From assembly GCA_964501505.1 (NCBI GenBank), contig CAZCSY010000019.1:1-21453 (forward strand): 21,453 nucleotides of DNA, given 5' to 3'. Below the pieces are notes generated by a model. The model did not search any database. It was not told the origin of the DNA and saw only the letters and a list, made by a program, of their open reading frames with translations. This DNA is from CAZCSY01 sp964501505. GTDB lineage: Bacteria; Omnitrophota; Gorgyraeia; Velamenicoccales; Velamenicoccaceae. Position numbers and translations under genes: made by a program. This document shows, piece by piece, positions 6,149 through 13,480 of this stretch (position 1 is the stretch's first letter; the number at the start of each line of letters is the position of its first letter).

Positions 6149-7713
6149 TGCTGCCCCAAAACGTCACCCAACTTAAAAATCTTCCCGAGATTTTGCAGCA
6201 GGGCGCCGCGGAGTATCCGCGGCGCACGGCCATCGTCTTCGGCTCCCTGCGCGTTACCTATGAGATGGTCTGGGAGAAGGCGCGCCGCATCGCCCGCCAC
6301 CTCGAAGAGACTGCCGGCCTCAAGCCGGCAGACCGGGTCGCGGTCCTCGCCGACAACTGCCCCGAGTTCGTCTACGCCTACTTCGGGATCCTTCTCGCGC
6401 AGGGAATCGTCGTGCCCATCAACCACATGTTCAGGCGCGACGAGATCAAATACATCCTCGAAGACTCCGGCAGCCGATGCCTGTTGAACAGCCCCGCTTA
6501 CCAGAACACATGCGAGGAGCTGTGCGTCATGGTCGACGCCCTCGCGTCCGTCTCCTGCATCCACCACGTGCTCCAACAAGGGCCCGGATCACGGACCCCG
6601 ACACCCGCCTCCCGAAAGCCCTCTCATCCCGAGGAGGTGGCCGTCTTCCTGTACACCTCGGGCACGACGGGCCAGCCCAAGGCGGCCATGCTCACACACG
6701 GCAACCTCCTGTCCAACGTCGCCTCAGCGGCCCGGGCCATCCGCGTCACCCCCCGGGATACCATCATCTGTTTCCTGCCGCTCTTCCACTCCTTCGCGGC
6801 AACAGTCTGCATGCTCATGCCGCTCGCCTGCGGCGCCAAGACCGTCATCATGAAATCCCCGCGACCGATGCGCAAGCTCCTGCGGGCCCTGCGCAAAAAC
6901 AGGGTGACCATCTTCGTGGGGATCCCATCGGTATACAACATCATCAAAGACATCAAGCTGCCCGGCCGCCTCCCACGGTGGCTCCTGCGTCTCTTCAACC
7001 CCGTGCGCCTGGCCATCTCCGGCGCCGCGGCCCTGCCGGTTGAGGTCTTCAAAAAGTTCGAGGCGCGCTTCGGCATCCCGCTTTTGGAAGGTTACGGACT
7101 CACCGAGGCCTCTCCCGTGGTCTCCCTGAATCCCTTAAACGGCCCACGCAAGGCCGGCTCCATCGGCCTGCCGATCCCCGACGTCGAGGTCAAGATCATC
7201 GACGCCGCCGGCGTGACGTGCCCCGTCGACATCGTCGGTGAGCTCTGTGTCAGGGGACCGAACGTCATGAAGGGGTACTACCGACGGACCGAGGACAACC
7301 GGGCCGTGCTCAGGGACGGCTGGCTCCTGACGGGGGACATGGCCAAGCGCGACGCCGAGGGCTACCTCACCATCATGGGCAGAAAAAAGGAGATGGTCAA
7401 CGTGCGGGGCCTGAACGTCTATCCGCGCGAGATCGAAGAGGTCCTCTATCGGAATCCCCACATCAAGGAGGCGGCGGTCATCGGAATCCCCGACCCCCAT
7501 AAGGGGGAGGTGCCCAAAGGCTATGTGGTCCTGCGCGCGGCGGGTTTGCTGACCGAGCACGATATCACCGCTTACCTGAAAGACCACCTGGCCGCCTACA
7601 AGATCCCCCGACGCATCGTCATCCGCGAGACGCTGCCTAAGAACGCATCGGGGAAAATCCTCAAGCGCCTTCTCGTGGAAGAGAATCTCAGCGAGAAAGA
7701 GAAAGACGGTTGA
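6148..7713 (+). CDS. AMP-forming acyl-CoA synthetase (long-chain type)
   Basis: A 521-residue member of the ANL superfamily, which activates a carboxylic acid to an acyl-AMP and transfers it to CoA. All core motifs are present: the P-loop YTSGTTGQPK (169-178), GYGLTE (315-320), TGD (395-397), the hinge GRKKEMVNVRG (411-421) and the catalytic C-terminal Lys503 in NASGK. Similarity is greatest to long-chain fatty acid ligases (FadD type), although substrate length cannot be fixed from sequence. The start at 6148 overlaps the uppP stop; the reading frame is open further upstream, but there it only shadows uppP. No other fatty-acid degradation gene is nearby, so it could serve lipid recycling or acyl transfer rather than beta-oxidation. 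Confidence 0.9.
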   Translation: MLPQNVTQLKNLPEILQQGAAEYPRRTAIVFGSLRVTYEMVWEKARRIARHLEETAGLKPADRVAVLADNCPEFVYAYFGILLAQGIVVPINHMFRRDEIKYILEDSGSRCLLNSPAYQNTCEELCVMVDALASVSCIHHVLQQGPGSRTPTPASRKPSHPEEVAVFLYTSGTTGQPKAAMLTHGNLLSNVASAARAIRVTPRDTIICFLPLFHSFAATVCMLMPLACGAKTVIMKSPRPMRKLLRALRKNRVTIFVGIPSVYNIIKDIKLPGRLPRWLLRLFNPVRLAISGAAALPVEVFKKFEARFGIPLLEGYGLTEASPVVSLNPLNGPRKAGSIGLPIPDVEVKIIDAAGVTCPVDIVGELCVRGPNVMKGYYRRTEDNRAVLRDGWLLTGDMAKRDAEGYLTIMGRKKEMVNVRGLNVYPREIEEVLYRNPHIKEAAVIGIPDPHKGEVPKGYVVLRAAGLLTEHDITAYLKDHLAAYKIPRRIVIRETLPKNASGKILKRLLVEENLSEKEKDG

Positions 7714-7737
7714 CATCGGAAAAAAGACGACCATAAT
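7710..7737 (+). promoter_or_regulatory. Strong sigma70-type promoter
   Basis: A perfect -35 TTGACA (7710-7715), 16 bases, and a -10 CATAAT (7732-7737). The -35 overlaps the last codons of the acyl-CoA ligase gene. Expected transcription start near 7744, giving a leader of about 32 bases to the ATG at 7776. It would drive the four genes ending with lexA. Confidence 0.7.
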
Positions 7738-7775
7738 AAATGAAGGATTCGGACGGAATTTCCGGTTGAGACACC

Positions 7776-8174
7776 ATGGATGAACTCAAGAGCCGTTACT
7801 ACCTGCGCTCGCGGCGAAAGCATAAATTCCAGCGCGTTGCCAAAAAGACACTCCAGATGGGATTCTGGGTGCTCATGGGGGAATACCTGCTTTTGCGCGT
7901 CATCGGCGCGTCGTTGTCGTCCGTCTATGAGCGCCGGCCCTTCCTCAATTATTCGGCCGTGCCCCAGCAAATCTTCAACATGGCCGTCAGCGAAAAGCCG
8001 ATCCTGCGCATGGCCCACACCTATGACACCATAACGAAGGGCAAGGCCTCCTCGTTCGACAACATCATGGACAAACAGTTCCCGGTTCAGGTCAAGGGGA
8101 CGCGGCCGGACTTCCGGACGCTGGACCTGCAGGACAAAGAGGGGGCGCAGATCGGCCTCAAGATCAAATTCTAA
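7776..8174 (+). CDS. Membrane-anchored protein of unknown function
   Basis: A 132-residue protein. It begins with a very basic segment (SRYYLRSRRKHKFQR, about 6-20), then a modest hydrophobic helix at about 29-47 that may anchor it. The remaining 80 residues are polar, containing KASSFDNIMDKQFP and a lysine-rich end. No conserved motif is recognised. It lies 38 bases after the -10 box of a strong promoter, with only a weak ribosome-binding site (GGTTGAG). Three bases separate it from the metallo-hydrolase gene, so it is probably first in an operon with that enzyme, a helical protein and lexA. Function unknown. Confidence 0.65.
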   Translation: MDELKSRYYLRSRRKHKFQRVAKKTLQMGFWVLMGEYLLLRVIGASLSSVYERRPFLNYSAVPQQIFNMAVSEKPILRMAHTYDTITKGKASSFDNIMDKQFPVQVKGTRPDFRTLDLQDKEGAQIGLKIKF

Positions 8175-8177
8175 AAG

Positions 8178-8828
8178 ATGCGCATTGAATGGCTGGGCCA
8201 CGCGGCCTTCCTGTTAACGTCGGAGAGCGGAACAAAGATCCTGACCGATCCCTATGAATCGGGCGCCTTCGGGGGCGCGATCCGCTACCGCCCGATCACC
8301 GAGGCCTGCGACGTCGTCACCGTCAGCCACGGCCATGCGGACCACGGCTGCACGAAGACCCTGCCGGGATCCCCAAAGGTATTGAAAGGAGAGGTCGCCA
8401 CGAGCGTCAAGGACGCGCGCATCACGAGCCTGGCGTCCTTCCACGACGATCAGGGGGGCCGGCTGCGCGGCGAAAACTGGATATTTGTCTATGAGGTCGA
8501 AGGGATGCGGCTGGCCCATCTGGGAGACCTGGGCGCCGAACCGGACCCGCAGGCCCTCAATGCCCTGAAAGACACCGACGTCCTCATGATCCCCGTCGGC
8601 GGAACGTTCACGCTCGATGCCGTCCAGGCGCTCGCCCTGATAAAAAAGATCAGCCCGCGCCTGAGCGTGCCGATGCACTTCAAGACGCCGCGGCTCGGTT
8701 TCGACATCGCCGGCCTGGAACCCTTGAGTCGCCTGGCGCCCGAGACACGGGTCCTCAAAGAGACATCGCTGAGTTTTTCGAAAGAAACGGTGCCGTCGGG
8801 TATTATCGCCCTGACGCCCTCCCATTAA
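8178..8828 (+). CDS. Metallo-beta-lactamase-fold hydrolase (UPF0173/UlaG-like)
   Basis: A 216-residue cytoplasmic metal-dependent hydrolase. The N terminus MRIEWLGHAAF is typical of the UPF0173/UlaG-like group. The metal ligands are visible: HGHADH (H51, H53, D55, H56), a later His in ASFHDD (H89), the GD of AHLGDLG (D117) and a final His in VPMHFKT (H167). IPVGGTFT (138-145) is a family hallmark. No extra domain is fused. Related proteins act on sugar-phosphate lactones or phosphodiesters, but the substrate here cannot be inferred. It is probably co-transcribed with the upstream membrane-anchored protein and with lexA downstream, although nothing in it points to DNA repair. Confidence 0.87.
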   Translation: MRIEWLGHAAFLLTSESGTKILTDPYESGAFGGAIRYRPITEACDVVTVSHGHADHGCTKTLPGSPKVLKGEVATSVKDARITSLASFHDDQGGRLRGENWIFVYEVEGMRLAHLGDLGAEPDPQALNALKDTDVLMIPVGGTFTLDAVQALALIKKISPRLSVPMHFKTPRLGFDIAGLEPLSRLAPETRVLKETSLSFSKETVPSGIIALTPSH

Positions 8829-8853
8829 CGGCAAAAAAAAGGAGAAAGACGCG

Positions 8854-9165
8854 ATGAAAGACTTCCAGTCTTATGTTCGCAAGGAAATCAAGAAATTCCT
8901 GCCGCAGGCCCAGAAGAGCATGGCCCAGCTGAACAAAGAGGCGCAGAAATTGATGGAGAAGACGGAAAAGAACCTTCTGGAGACGTACGCGAAGACCAAG
9001 AAGGCAACCGAGGCCCTCATCTTTAAGGCCCGGCGCGAAAAGCTCTACTACGAGCTCGGCAGGGCCGTCCTGCCGGTCCTCACCGCCGAGCAACTCAACC
9101 ATAAGCGCATCGCGCCCACGCTCAGGGAGATCAAGAAGCTCAACCGCAAGATCCGTTCCAAGTAA
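8854..9165 (+). CDS. Small basic helical protein, unknown function
   Basis: A 103-residue, highly charged, Lys-rich protein predicted to be almost entirely alpha-helical, with coiled-coil character over residues about 5-60 (KKFLPQAQKSMAQLNKEAQ and onward). No membrane segment or known motif is seen. It has an excellent ribosome-binding site (AAAAGGAG, about 12 bases before the ATG at 8854). The TAA stop overlaps the lexA ATG by one base, so lexA translation is probably coupled to it. It might be a DNA- or membrane-associated structural protein, but that rests only on composition. Confidence 0.65.
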   Translation: MKDFQSYVRKEIKKFLPQAQKSMAQLNKEAQKLMEKTEKNLLETYAKTKKATEALIFKARREKLYYELGRAVLPVLTAEQLNHKRIAPTLREIKKLNRKIRSK

Positions 9166-9761
9166 TGACCCCGCACGCCGACCTCACGCGGCGCCAGGCC
9201 GCCATCCTGAGATTCATCCAGGGGCGGGTTGTCGCCGAAGGCAGACCGCCGACCCTGCGCGAGATCGGCCGCCACTTCGGCTTCAGGTCAACAGGCACGA
9301 CGCGCGACCACCTCAAGAGCCTGACCAACAAGGGATACCTCAGGCTCCACAGACAGCAAGCCCGGTCGATGGAACTGACACGGCCGCTTATCTTCAGGAT
9401 CCCGATCCTGGGCCGGATCATGGCGGGGATGCCCGACCTCGCGTTCGAAGAGACGGAGGGTTTCCTTCAACTCGATGATCTCCTACCTACCGCGGAGCAG
9501 GAGGTCTTCGGGCTCAAGATCGCCGGGGACAGCATGATCGAAAAGGGAATCCACGAGGGGGACGTCGCCATCGTCACGAAGCAGAAGAGCGCCCTGGCGG
9601 GCGATATCGTCGCGGCGTTGATCGACAACGAGGCCACCATCAAGATATTAAAAAAAGACGACTCCGGGTTTTACCTCGCAGCCGCCAATCCGCGCTATAA
9701 ACCGATCCGCAAACCCTTCACGATCCTCGGTAAGGTCGCCGCGGTCCTCAAGCGCTTTTAA
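9165..9761 (+). CDS. lexA: LexA repressor
   Basis: A 198-residue LexA, the self-cleaving SOS repressor. Residues about 6-65 form the winged-helix DNA-binding domain (RPPTLREIGRHFGF then DHLKSLTNKGYL). Residues about 75-198 form the S24 peptidase domain with the scissile Ala87-Gly88 bond in IMAGMP, nucleophile Ser123 (GDSMIEKG) and general base Lys160 (EATIKIL). RecA-DNA filaments trigger cleavage and derepression of repair genes. The presumed recognition helix, RSTGTTRDHLK, differs from common LexA versions, so the operator may also be unusual. It is last in a + strand unit and overlaps the convergent - strand gene by four bases. No obvious SOS box is seen just upstream, and the nearest promoter is at 7710. 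Confidence 0.95.
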   Translation: MTPHADLTRRQAAILRFIQGRVVAEGRPPTLREIGRHFGFRSTGTTRDHLKSLTNKGYLRLHRQQARSMELTRPLIFRIPILGRIMAGMPDLAFEETEGFLQLDDLLPTAEQEVFGLKIAGDSMIEKGIHEGDVAIVTKQKSALAGDIVAALIDNEATIKILKKDDSGFYLAAANPRYKPIRKPFTILGKVAAVLKRF

Positions 9762-10060
9762 AACCTTTTCTCTTTCGCCCTCGCCTTAAGGACCAGCCCG
9801 CTGCGGTCCCGCAGGAGGTAAACGAGGAGCAATCCCAGGGGACCCAGCACCCCCAGCGCCCCGACGGTGCGCCCGTAGCCCTTGCCGCGGCCGTACATGT
9901 AGGAGCCGCACCCCGTCAAAACATAACCACCCACATACAACAGCCGGCTGAAGAAGACCCCGCCGTTCTCCTCCATCCCGCCTATGAAATAAGCCAACCC
10001 CAGAAAGGCCAGCCCGCCCCAGGCGCACAACCGCGTCTGCAACTTGTATTCTCTCAACAT
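9758..10060 (-). CDS. Small polytopic membrane protein
   Basis: The only gene on the - strand. The 100-residue product has hydrophobic segments at about 12-28, 37-50 and 67-83, separated by Gly-rich loops (GYGRTVGALG). The tail is basic (KARAKEKRF), which favours a cytoplasmic C terminus. I chose the ATG at 10060 because AGGTGG lies 8 bases upstream; an in-frame ATG at 10123 would place the start upstream of the promoter and is less likely. The last segment resembles small hydrophobic proteins with a Leu/Gly repeat, but no family is certain. It overlaps lexA tail to tail by four bases with no terminator between them, so antisense interference is possible. Confidence 0.6.
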   Translation of the reverse strand: MLREYKLQTRLCAWGGLAFLGLAYFIGGMEENGGVFFSRLLYVGGYVLTGCGSYMYGRGKGYGRTVGALGVLGPLGLLLVYLLRDRSGLVLKARAKEKRF

Positions 10061-10078
10061 GGAAACCCACCTGGCCCC

Positions 10079-10084
10079 ATTGTA
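10079..10084 (-). promoter_or_regulatory. Extended -10 promoter for the minus-strand gene
   Basis: Read on the - strand, this is TACAAT preceded by TGT, an extended -10 element (TGn-TACAAT). No good -35 box lies 16-18 bases upstream. Transcription would begin near 10072 and leave a leader of about 12 bases that carries the AGGTGG ribosome-binding site. It lies back to back with the + strand promoter at 10096. Confidence 0.45.
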
Positions 10085-10095
10085 ACACATTGCAT

Positions 10096-10124
10096 TTGCC
10101 AACGGGACAGTTTTTAAGTACAAT
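10096..10124 (+). promoter_or_regulatory. Sigma70-type promoter, -10 box 6 bases before ATG
   Basis: TTGCCA (10096-10101), a 17-base spacer and TACAAT (10119-10124). The ATG at 10131 follows after exactly six bases, so transcription should start at or within a base of the start codon. No Shine-Dalgarno is possible in such a transcript: a predicted leaderless mRNA. Confidence 0.7.
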
Positions 10125-10130
10125 CAGCTC

Positions 10131-10850
10131 ATGGACATCGTGATGATCGTCCTATCTGTCGTCTTCGTCGTCCTGGTCGTCATCGGCGGGATGCACCTCT
10201 TCCGAGAGACGCCGCCGGACGGCCAGAAGGAGAAACCTTCCGAGAATACGGCCACGGCGCGCAAGCGGGACGCAAAGACCGACTTCATCACGATCCTCCA
10301 GAAGAAGGTCGCCGTGACTGAAGAGAAACTGAAAAACCTGGAGGGGGAATTCCAGGCCCAGCGCCTGGAGCTGTCGCAGGCGAAGGAGCGGAAAAAGAAG
10401 CTCGAAGAGGAAAAATCCTCGATGAACTTCGACACCCAGCAATCTAAGAAGATCCAAAAGGAGCACACGCTCCTCAAGGAAGAACTCAACAAAAAAGAAC
10501 GCCTGCTGGAAGAGGAGATCTCCCGGCGGCGCCAGGAGACGACGCAACTCGCCAACATCAAGATGGAGCTTGACGCCCTCAAAAAACACCTGACACAGAC
10601 CCAGGACGCCTTCCGCAAGACGCAGACGCTTTATGAACACACCGTGACCGATCTCAAGGGGACCCGCTCCGAGTTAGAAAAACAAAGGAAGGCGGCCCAG
10701 TTGAGCTCCGGGCAAAAGACACAGGGGGGCTGGGTCGCGCGCGAAGAGTTTGACAAGGTCGAACACGAACTTGAGGAAAAAGAAAAGTTCATCAAAAAGC
10801 TCCTGGCCCTGCAACAGCAACAGCCGCCTCAGGGAGAAGGACAGACATGA
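10131..10850 (+). CDS. Membrane-anchored coiled-coil protein
   Basis: A 239-residue protein with one N-terminal membrane helix (about 3-23, rich in Val and Ile) followed by a long coiled coil covering residues about 50-190, rich in Glu, Lys, Leu and Gln with visible heptads (KLKNLEGEF, LLKEELNKKERLLEE). The C terminus is Gln-rich (QQQQPP). The orientation is probably membrane-tethered with the rod in the cytoplasm, since the basic residues follow the helix. It could be a scaffold or spacer protein; no family-specific motif is seen. The mRNA is predicted to be leaderless. Its stop overlaps the next gene's start as ATGA, indicating coupled translation with the secreted protein downstream. Confidence 0.75.
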   Translation: MDIVMIVLSVVFVVLVVIGGMHLFRETPPDGQKEKPSENTATARKRDAKTDFITILQKKVAVTEEKLKNLEGEFQAQRLELSQAKERKKKLEEEKSSMNFDTQQSKKIQKEHTLLKEELNKKERLLEEEISRRRQETTQLANIKMELDALKKHLTQTQDAFRKTQTLYEHTVTDLKGTRSELEKQRKAAQLSSGQKTQGGWVAREEFDKVEHELEEKEKFIKKLLALQQQQPPQGEGQT

Positions 10851-11542
10851 CGCACAGATATCGTCGTCCCGCCGGCCTCTTCCTTCTCGCCGTCCTGTTG
10901 GGCGTCCCGCGCGGATGCCTGGGTGCCGAGGAAGGCGCCCCGGAGGCGCTCGGGGACAAGATAGCCGCCCCGGTCAAGACGTGGTATGAGGGACGCGCCT
11001 GGCGCTATGATCCGGCGTGGAAGGACGAAGAAATCCATCTCGAGGCGGACCTCGATCAAGACGGCGAGGATGAAGTCGTCATCGGCTATGTCGGCTGTTA
11101 CAGGCCGCCGACAGAACGGGAAGAGGGTCCCCGGATGTTTGAGATACCCAAGAAGGAAATCCCGATCATTGAAAACCGCATATTTTACAAGATTTACGAC
11201 AGGGACCCCGGCGGGCATTGGGAGTGCGTGCGGACGCTGACGGGCCTGGACCGTCCCGGCGAGGTCCATGTCGTCTGGCTCGATCGCGGCGAGGCGCCGG
11301 GACTCCTGATCATCTCTCCGGGAGGAAAGACCTACAGGGACATCAGTCTCTACCAATGGCGGGAAGGGGGATACCGCCTGCTGGACACCCTTGATATCTC
11401 ACAGCCGTTTTCCATCGGCAACCAACCCGTCTTCCACATCAAGATCCCCGGCGAGAGGACTATCATCTCCTGGGATCCCGAAAAAAAGAAAATGCTCAAA
11501 CGCTCCCTGAGCGACCCCGAGATGAAAATCTTTTGGCAATAG
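10847..11542 (+). CDS. Secreted protein with a Ca-binding-like DxDxDG motif
   Basis: A 231-residue exported protein. The N terminus MTHRYRRP plus a Leu-rich core to about residue 20 forms a signal peptide with probable cleavage after GCLGA, near residue 27. Residues 68-76 contain DLDQDGEDE, which resembles the FG-GAP/VCBS or EF-hand-like calcium loop (DxDxDG). The remainder alternates short strands and turns and may form part of a beta-propeller-like repeat. No catalytic residues are recognised. It shares an ATGA junction with the coiled-coil gene, so the pair may form an envelope complex. The downstream promoter lies inside its final codons. Export is well supported, function is not. Confidence 0.65.
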   Translation: MTHRYRRPAGLFLLAVLLGVPRGCLGAEEGAPEALGDKIAAPVKTWYEGRAWRYDPAWKDEEIHLEADLDQDGEDEVVIGYVGCYRPPTEREEGPRMFEIPKKEIPIIENRIFYKIYDRDPGGHWECVRTLTGLDRPGEVHVVWLDRGEAPGLLIISPGGKTYRDISLYQWREGGYRLLDTLDISQPFSIGNQPVFHIKIPGERTIISWDPEKKKMLKRSLSDPEMKIFWQ

Positions 11543-11562
11543 GGGAGCGTTTAAGGTATAAT
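11533..11562 (+). promoter_or_regulatory. Sigma70-type promoter with consensus TATAAT
   Basis: TTGGCA (11533-11538), an 18-base spacer and a perfect -10 TATAAT (11557-11562). The -35 box sits in the last codons of the preceding gene. Transcription should start near 11569, giving a leader of about 41 bases that includes GAGG just before the ATG at 11610. It would serve the CheY-like gene and probably the envelope genes behind it. Confidence 0.7.
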
Positions 11563-11609
11563 ACACCCTTGACAGACATGGACGAAACAATTCCCAAATC
11601 GAGGTTCCC

Positions 11610-11996
11610 ATGGACAAATCATTAAATATCCTTTTGGTGGACAATGAAGCGGAGTTCCTGGAGGCCATCACGTACTGGCTTGAGACCAAGGAGCATCGCG
11701 TCCAGACGAGTTACAGCGGCGAAGAAGCCATAGAACGGATCAAGAAGGAAAATTTCGACATCGTCTTTCTCGACATCCACATGCCGGAAGGCCTGGACGG
11801 TATGGAGACGCTGCGCCGTATCCGCGCCTTCAATAAAAACATCCCTATCATCATGGTGACGGGCTACCCAAAAGAAGAAAGAATGGAGGAAGCCATCGCC
11901 CTGGGCGTTTCCGGATTCTTCCCCAAGACCGGAAGTTTCGAGGACCTCGGCCGCATCCTGAAAGCCGCGCTGCGGACGCATAAAGACCTTCATTAG
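11610..11996 (+). CDS. Stand-alone CheY-like response regulator
   Basis: A 128-residue single receiver domain without an output domain. The phospho-acceptor is D55 (VFLDIHMPE), the switch residue T84 (IIMVTGY) and the conserved Lys is K106 (FFPKTG, with Thr instead of the usual Pro after it). The acidic pocket reads VDNEAE (D11, N12, E13), so one acidic position is Asn, which may alter magnesium binding. Such proteins pass phosphate to, or bind, a partner. No histidine kinase gene lies in the window, so the kinase must be elsewhere. The GAGG ribosome-binding site and the consensus promoter upstream support this start. Downstream come envelope genes with their own ribosome-binding sites. Confidence 0.9.
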   Translation: MDKSLNILLVDNEAEFLEAITYWLETKEHRVQTSYSGEEAIERIKKENFDIVFLDIHMPEGLDGMETLRRIRAFNKNIPIIMVTGYPKEERMEEAIALGVSGFFPKTGSFEDLGRILKAALRTHKDLH

Positions 11997-12037
11997 TCGC
12001 TTGCCCGCGACACCTGACCTTTTGAAAGGAGCCTGTC

Positions 12038-12472
12038 ATGAAGACCCTCTGGATACCCGTCACCTGCCTGTGTATCGTCCTGATCGGCGGTTGCGCCACC
12101 TACGACACGGCCCGCCTCAACGACCTTGAGTCCCGTCTGGCACGGCTGGAAAAGAAAGTCCTGCCGGCGCCGGAAGCGGCGGTCGAGAGCGCTACCGCCG
12201 AGGGAACCGCTCGAGGCAGCGCCTCAGTCGTCGAGGAAGGGGCCCCGGCGCCCGAGATAGCCATCCCCGAGACGCCCACCAAGAAAGACATCCAGATGTC
12301 GCTCAAAAATGCCGGCTATTACGACGGGAAGATCGACGGCAAGCTCGGTCCCAAGACGAAAGCGGCCGTCGAGGCCTTCCAGGACGCCAACAACCTGGTC
12401 GTCGACGGGAAGATCGGCGTGAACACGTGGAGCAAACTGAGGGCCTTTTACACACCGCCCTCCGAGGAATAA
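12038..12472 (+). CDS. Lipoprotein with peptidoglycan-binding domain
   Basis: A 144-residue predicted lipoprotein. The signal peptide ends in the lipobox IGGC with Cys19 as the lipidation site. Residues 22-40 form a short coiled coil (ARLNDLESRLARLEKK), as in the trimerising part of Lpp-like or Pal-associated lipoproteins. A Pro/Ala-rich linker follows. Residues about 82-137 are a PG_binding_1 domain with the repeats YYDGKIDGKLGPKTKAAVEAF and VVDGKIGVNTWSKL. It would anchor the outer membrane to peptidoglycan. The Shine-Dalgarno AAAGGAG precedes the ATG at 12038. The next gene encodes an OmpA-LysM protein, also peptidoglycan-binding, so the two probably act in the same envelope system. Confidence 0.85.
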   Translation: MKTLWIPVTCLCIVLIGGCATYDTARLNDLESRLARLEKKVLPAPEAAVESATAEGTARGSASVVEEGAPAPEIAIPETPTKKDIQMSLKNAGYYDGKIDGKLGPKTKAAVEAFQDANNLVVDGKIGVNTWSKLRAFYTPPSEE

Positions 12473-12502
12473 ACGACCCCTTAAACCGGTGGAGCAACGA
12501 CC

Positions 12503-13474
12503 ATGAAAAGAAAACCTGTCTTGAGCTACGTCAGCGTCATTGTCTTGGTGAATCTCTTCGCCCTCTGTTGTGTCTGGAGCCGGGCCGCGGCGGCCGACAA
12601 GGAACTCCGGCGCGAAAAAGAAATCGAACAAATGCAGAAAAGGTTCGAGTGGTGGCCCACGGACGCAAAGCCAGCGCCGGTCAAGGACGAGGTCCGCGGC
12701 GGATACTGGTGGTGGCCGGTCGAACCGGGCTCCACCGGCCCCGCGTCGTTATGGGGCAACAGAGGTTATGTCTACGTCTGGAAGGTCATCTACGATTACA
12801 AGGCCGACGAGCTGGGACCCCCCAAGGCCGGGGAAGAGCGCGCGGCCCTCATCATCAAAAAGATCATCCGCAACGTCAAGGTGTATTTTGATTTTAACAG
12901 CTCCGCCATCCGCCCGGACGCCGAAAAGATCCTGCGTGAGGCCGTCGCGACGCTCAAGAGAAACCCCGGGGCCGACATCCTCGTCACGGGCAACTGCGAC
13001 ACGCGCGGCTCCGAGGCCTATAATGAAAAACTCGGCCGGCGGCGCGCCGAGGCGGTCCGGCAGTTCATGCTGGACAACAAGATCGACGCCGAGCGCATAC
13101 GCATTGTCAGCCGCGGTAAGCTCGATGCCGTGGCACCGGTCTCAGACCTCATCGGCATGCAGAAAGACCGCAACGCCCAGTTCATGATCGCCGACGTCGA
13201 AGAGGTCATGGTCCCGTACGCCGGGGACAACGAGGACCTCATCAAGAAGGCCGGCGAAGAAAAAACGCTCATCGTCAAGGAAGAGGTGACAGGCGAGATC
13301 AAGGTCGACACCAAAGAATACACGGTCAAAAAGGGCGACACCCTCTGGACGATCGCCGCCAAGGAGCTCGGCAGCGGCCACCGCTGGAAGTATATCTACG
13401 AGCTCAATAAAGAAAAGATCAAAAATCCCGATAAACTGCATGTCGGTATGCGTCTGGATCTTCCGGTCGAATAA
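12503..13474 (+). CDS. OmpA-like protein with C-terminal LysM domain
   Basis: A 323-residue exported protein that combines two peptidoglycan-binding modules. A signal peptide covers residues 1-31 (cleavage in RAAAAD). Residues 45-100 form an unusual Trp/Tyr-rich spacer (FEWWPT, GGYWWWPV, YVYVW). Residues about 125-232 are an OmpA/Pal C-terminal domain with VYFDFNSSAIRPDA and NCDTRGSEAYNEKLGRRRA, the site that binds diaminopimelate in peptidoglycan. Residues 271-321 are LysM (YTVKKGDTLWTIAAKELG), which binds glycan chains. No beta-barrel is visible. The Shine-Dalgarno GGTGGAG precedes the ATG. With the upstream lipoprotein it likely tethers the outer membrane to the cell wall. Confidence 0.88.
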   Translation: MKRKPVLSYVSVIVLVNLFALCCVWSRAAAADKELRREKEIEQMQKRFEWWPTDAKPAPVKDEVRGGYWWWPVEPGSTGPASLWGNRGYVYVWKVIYDYKADELGPPKAGEERAALIIKKIIRNVKVYFDFNSSAIRPDAEKILREAVATLKRNPGADILVTGNCDTRGSEAYNEKLGRRRAEAVRQFMLDNKIDAERIRIVSRGKLDAVAPVSDLIGMQKDRNAQFMIADVEEVMVPYAGDNEDLIKKAGEEKTLIVKEEVTGEIKVDTKEYTVKKGDTLWTIAAKELGSGHRWKYIYELNKEKIKNPDKLHVGMRLDLPVE

Positions 13475-13480
13475 GCGCTC

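Noticed and set aside
11569..11625. Short open frame starting with TTG six bases after TATAAT
   Set aside because: It resembles the leaderless layout, but the frame is only about 18 codons and overlaps the start of the CheY-like gene, which has its own ribosome-binding site; coincidence is more likely.
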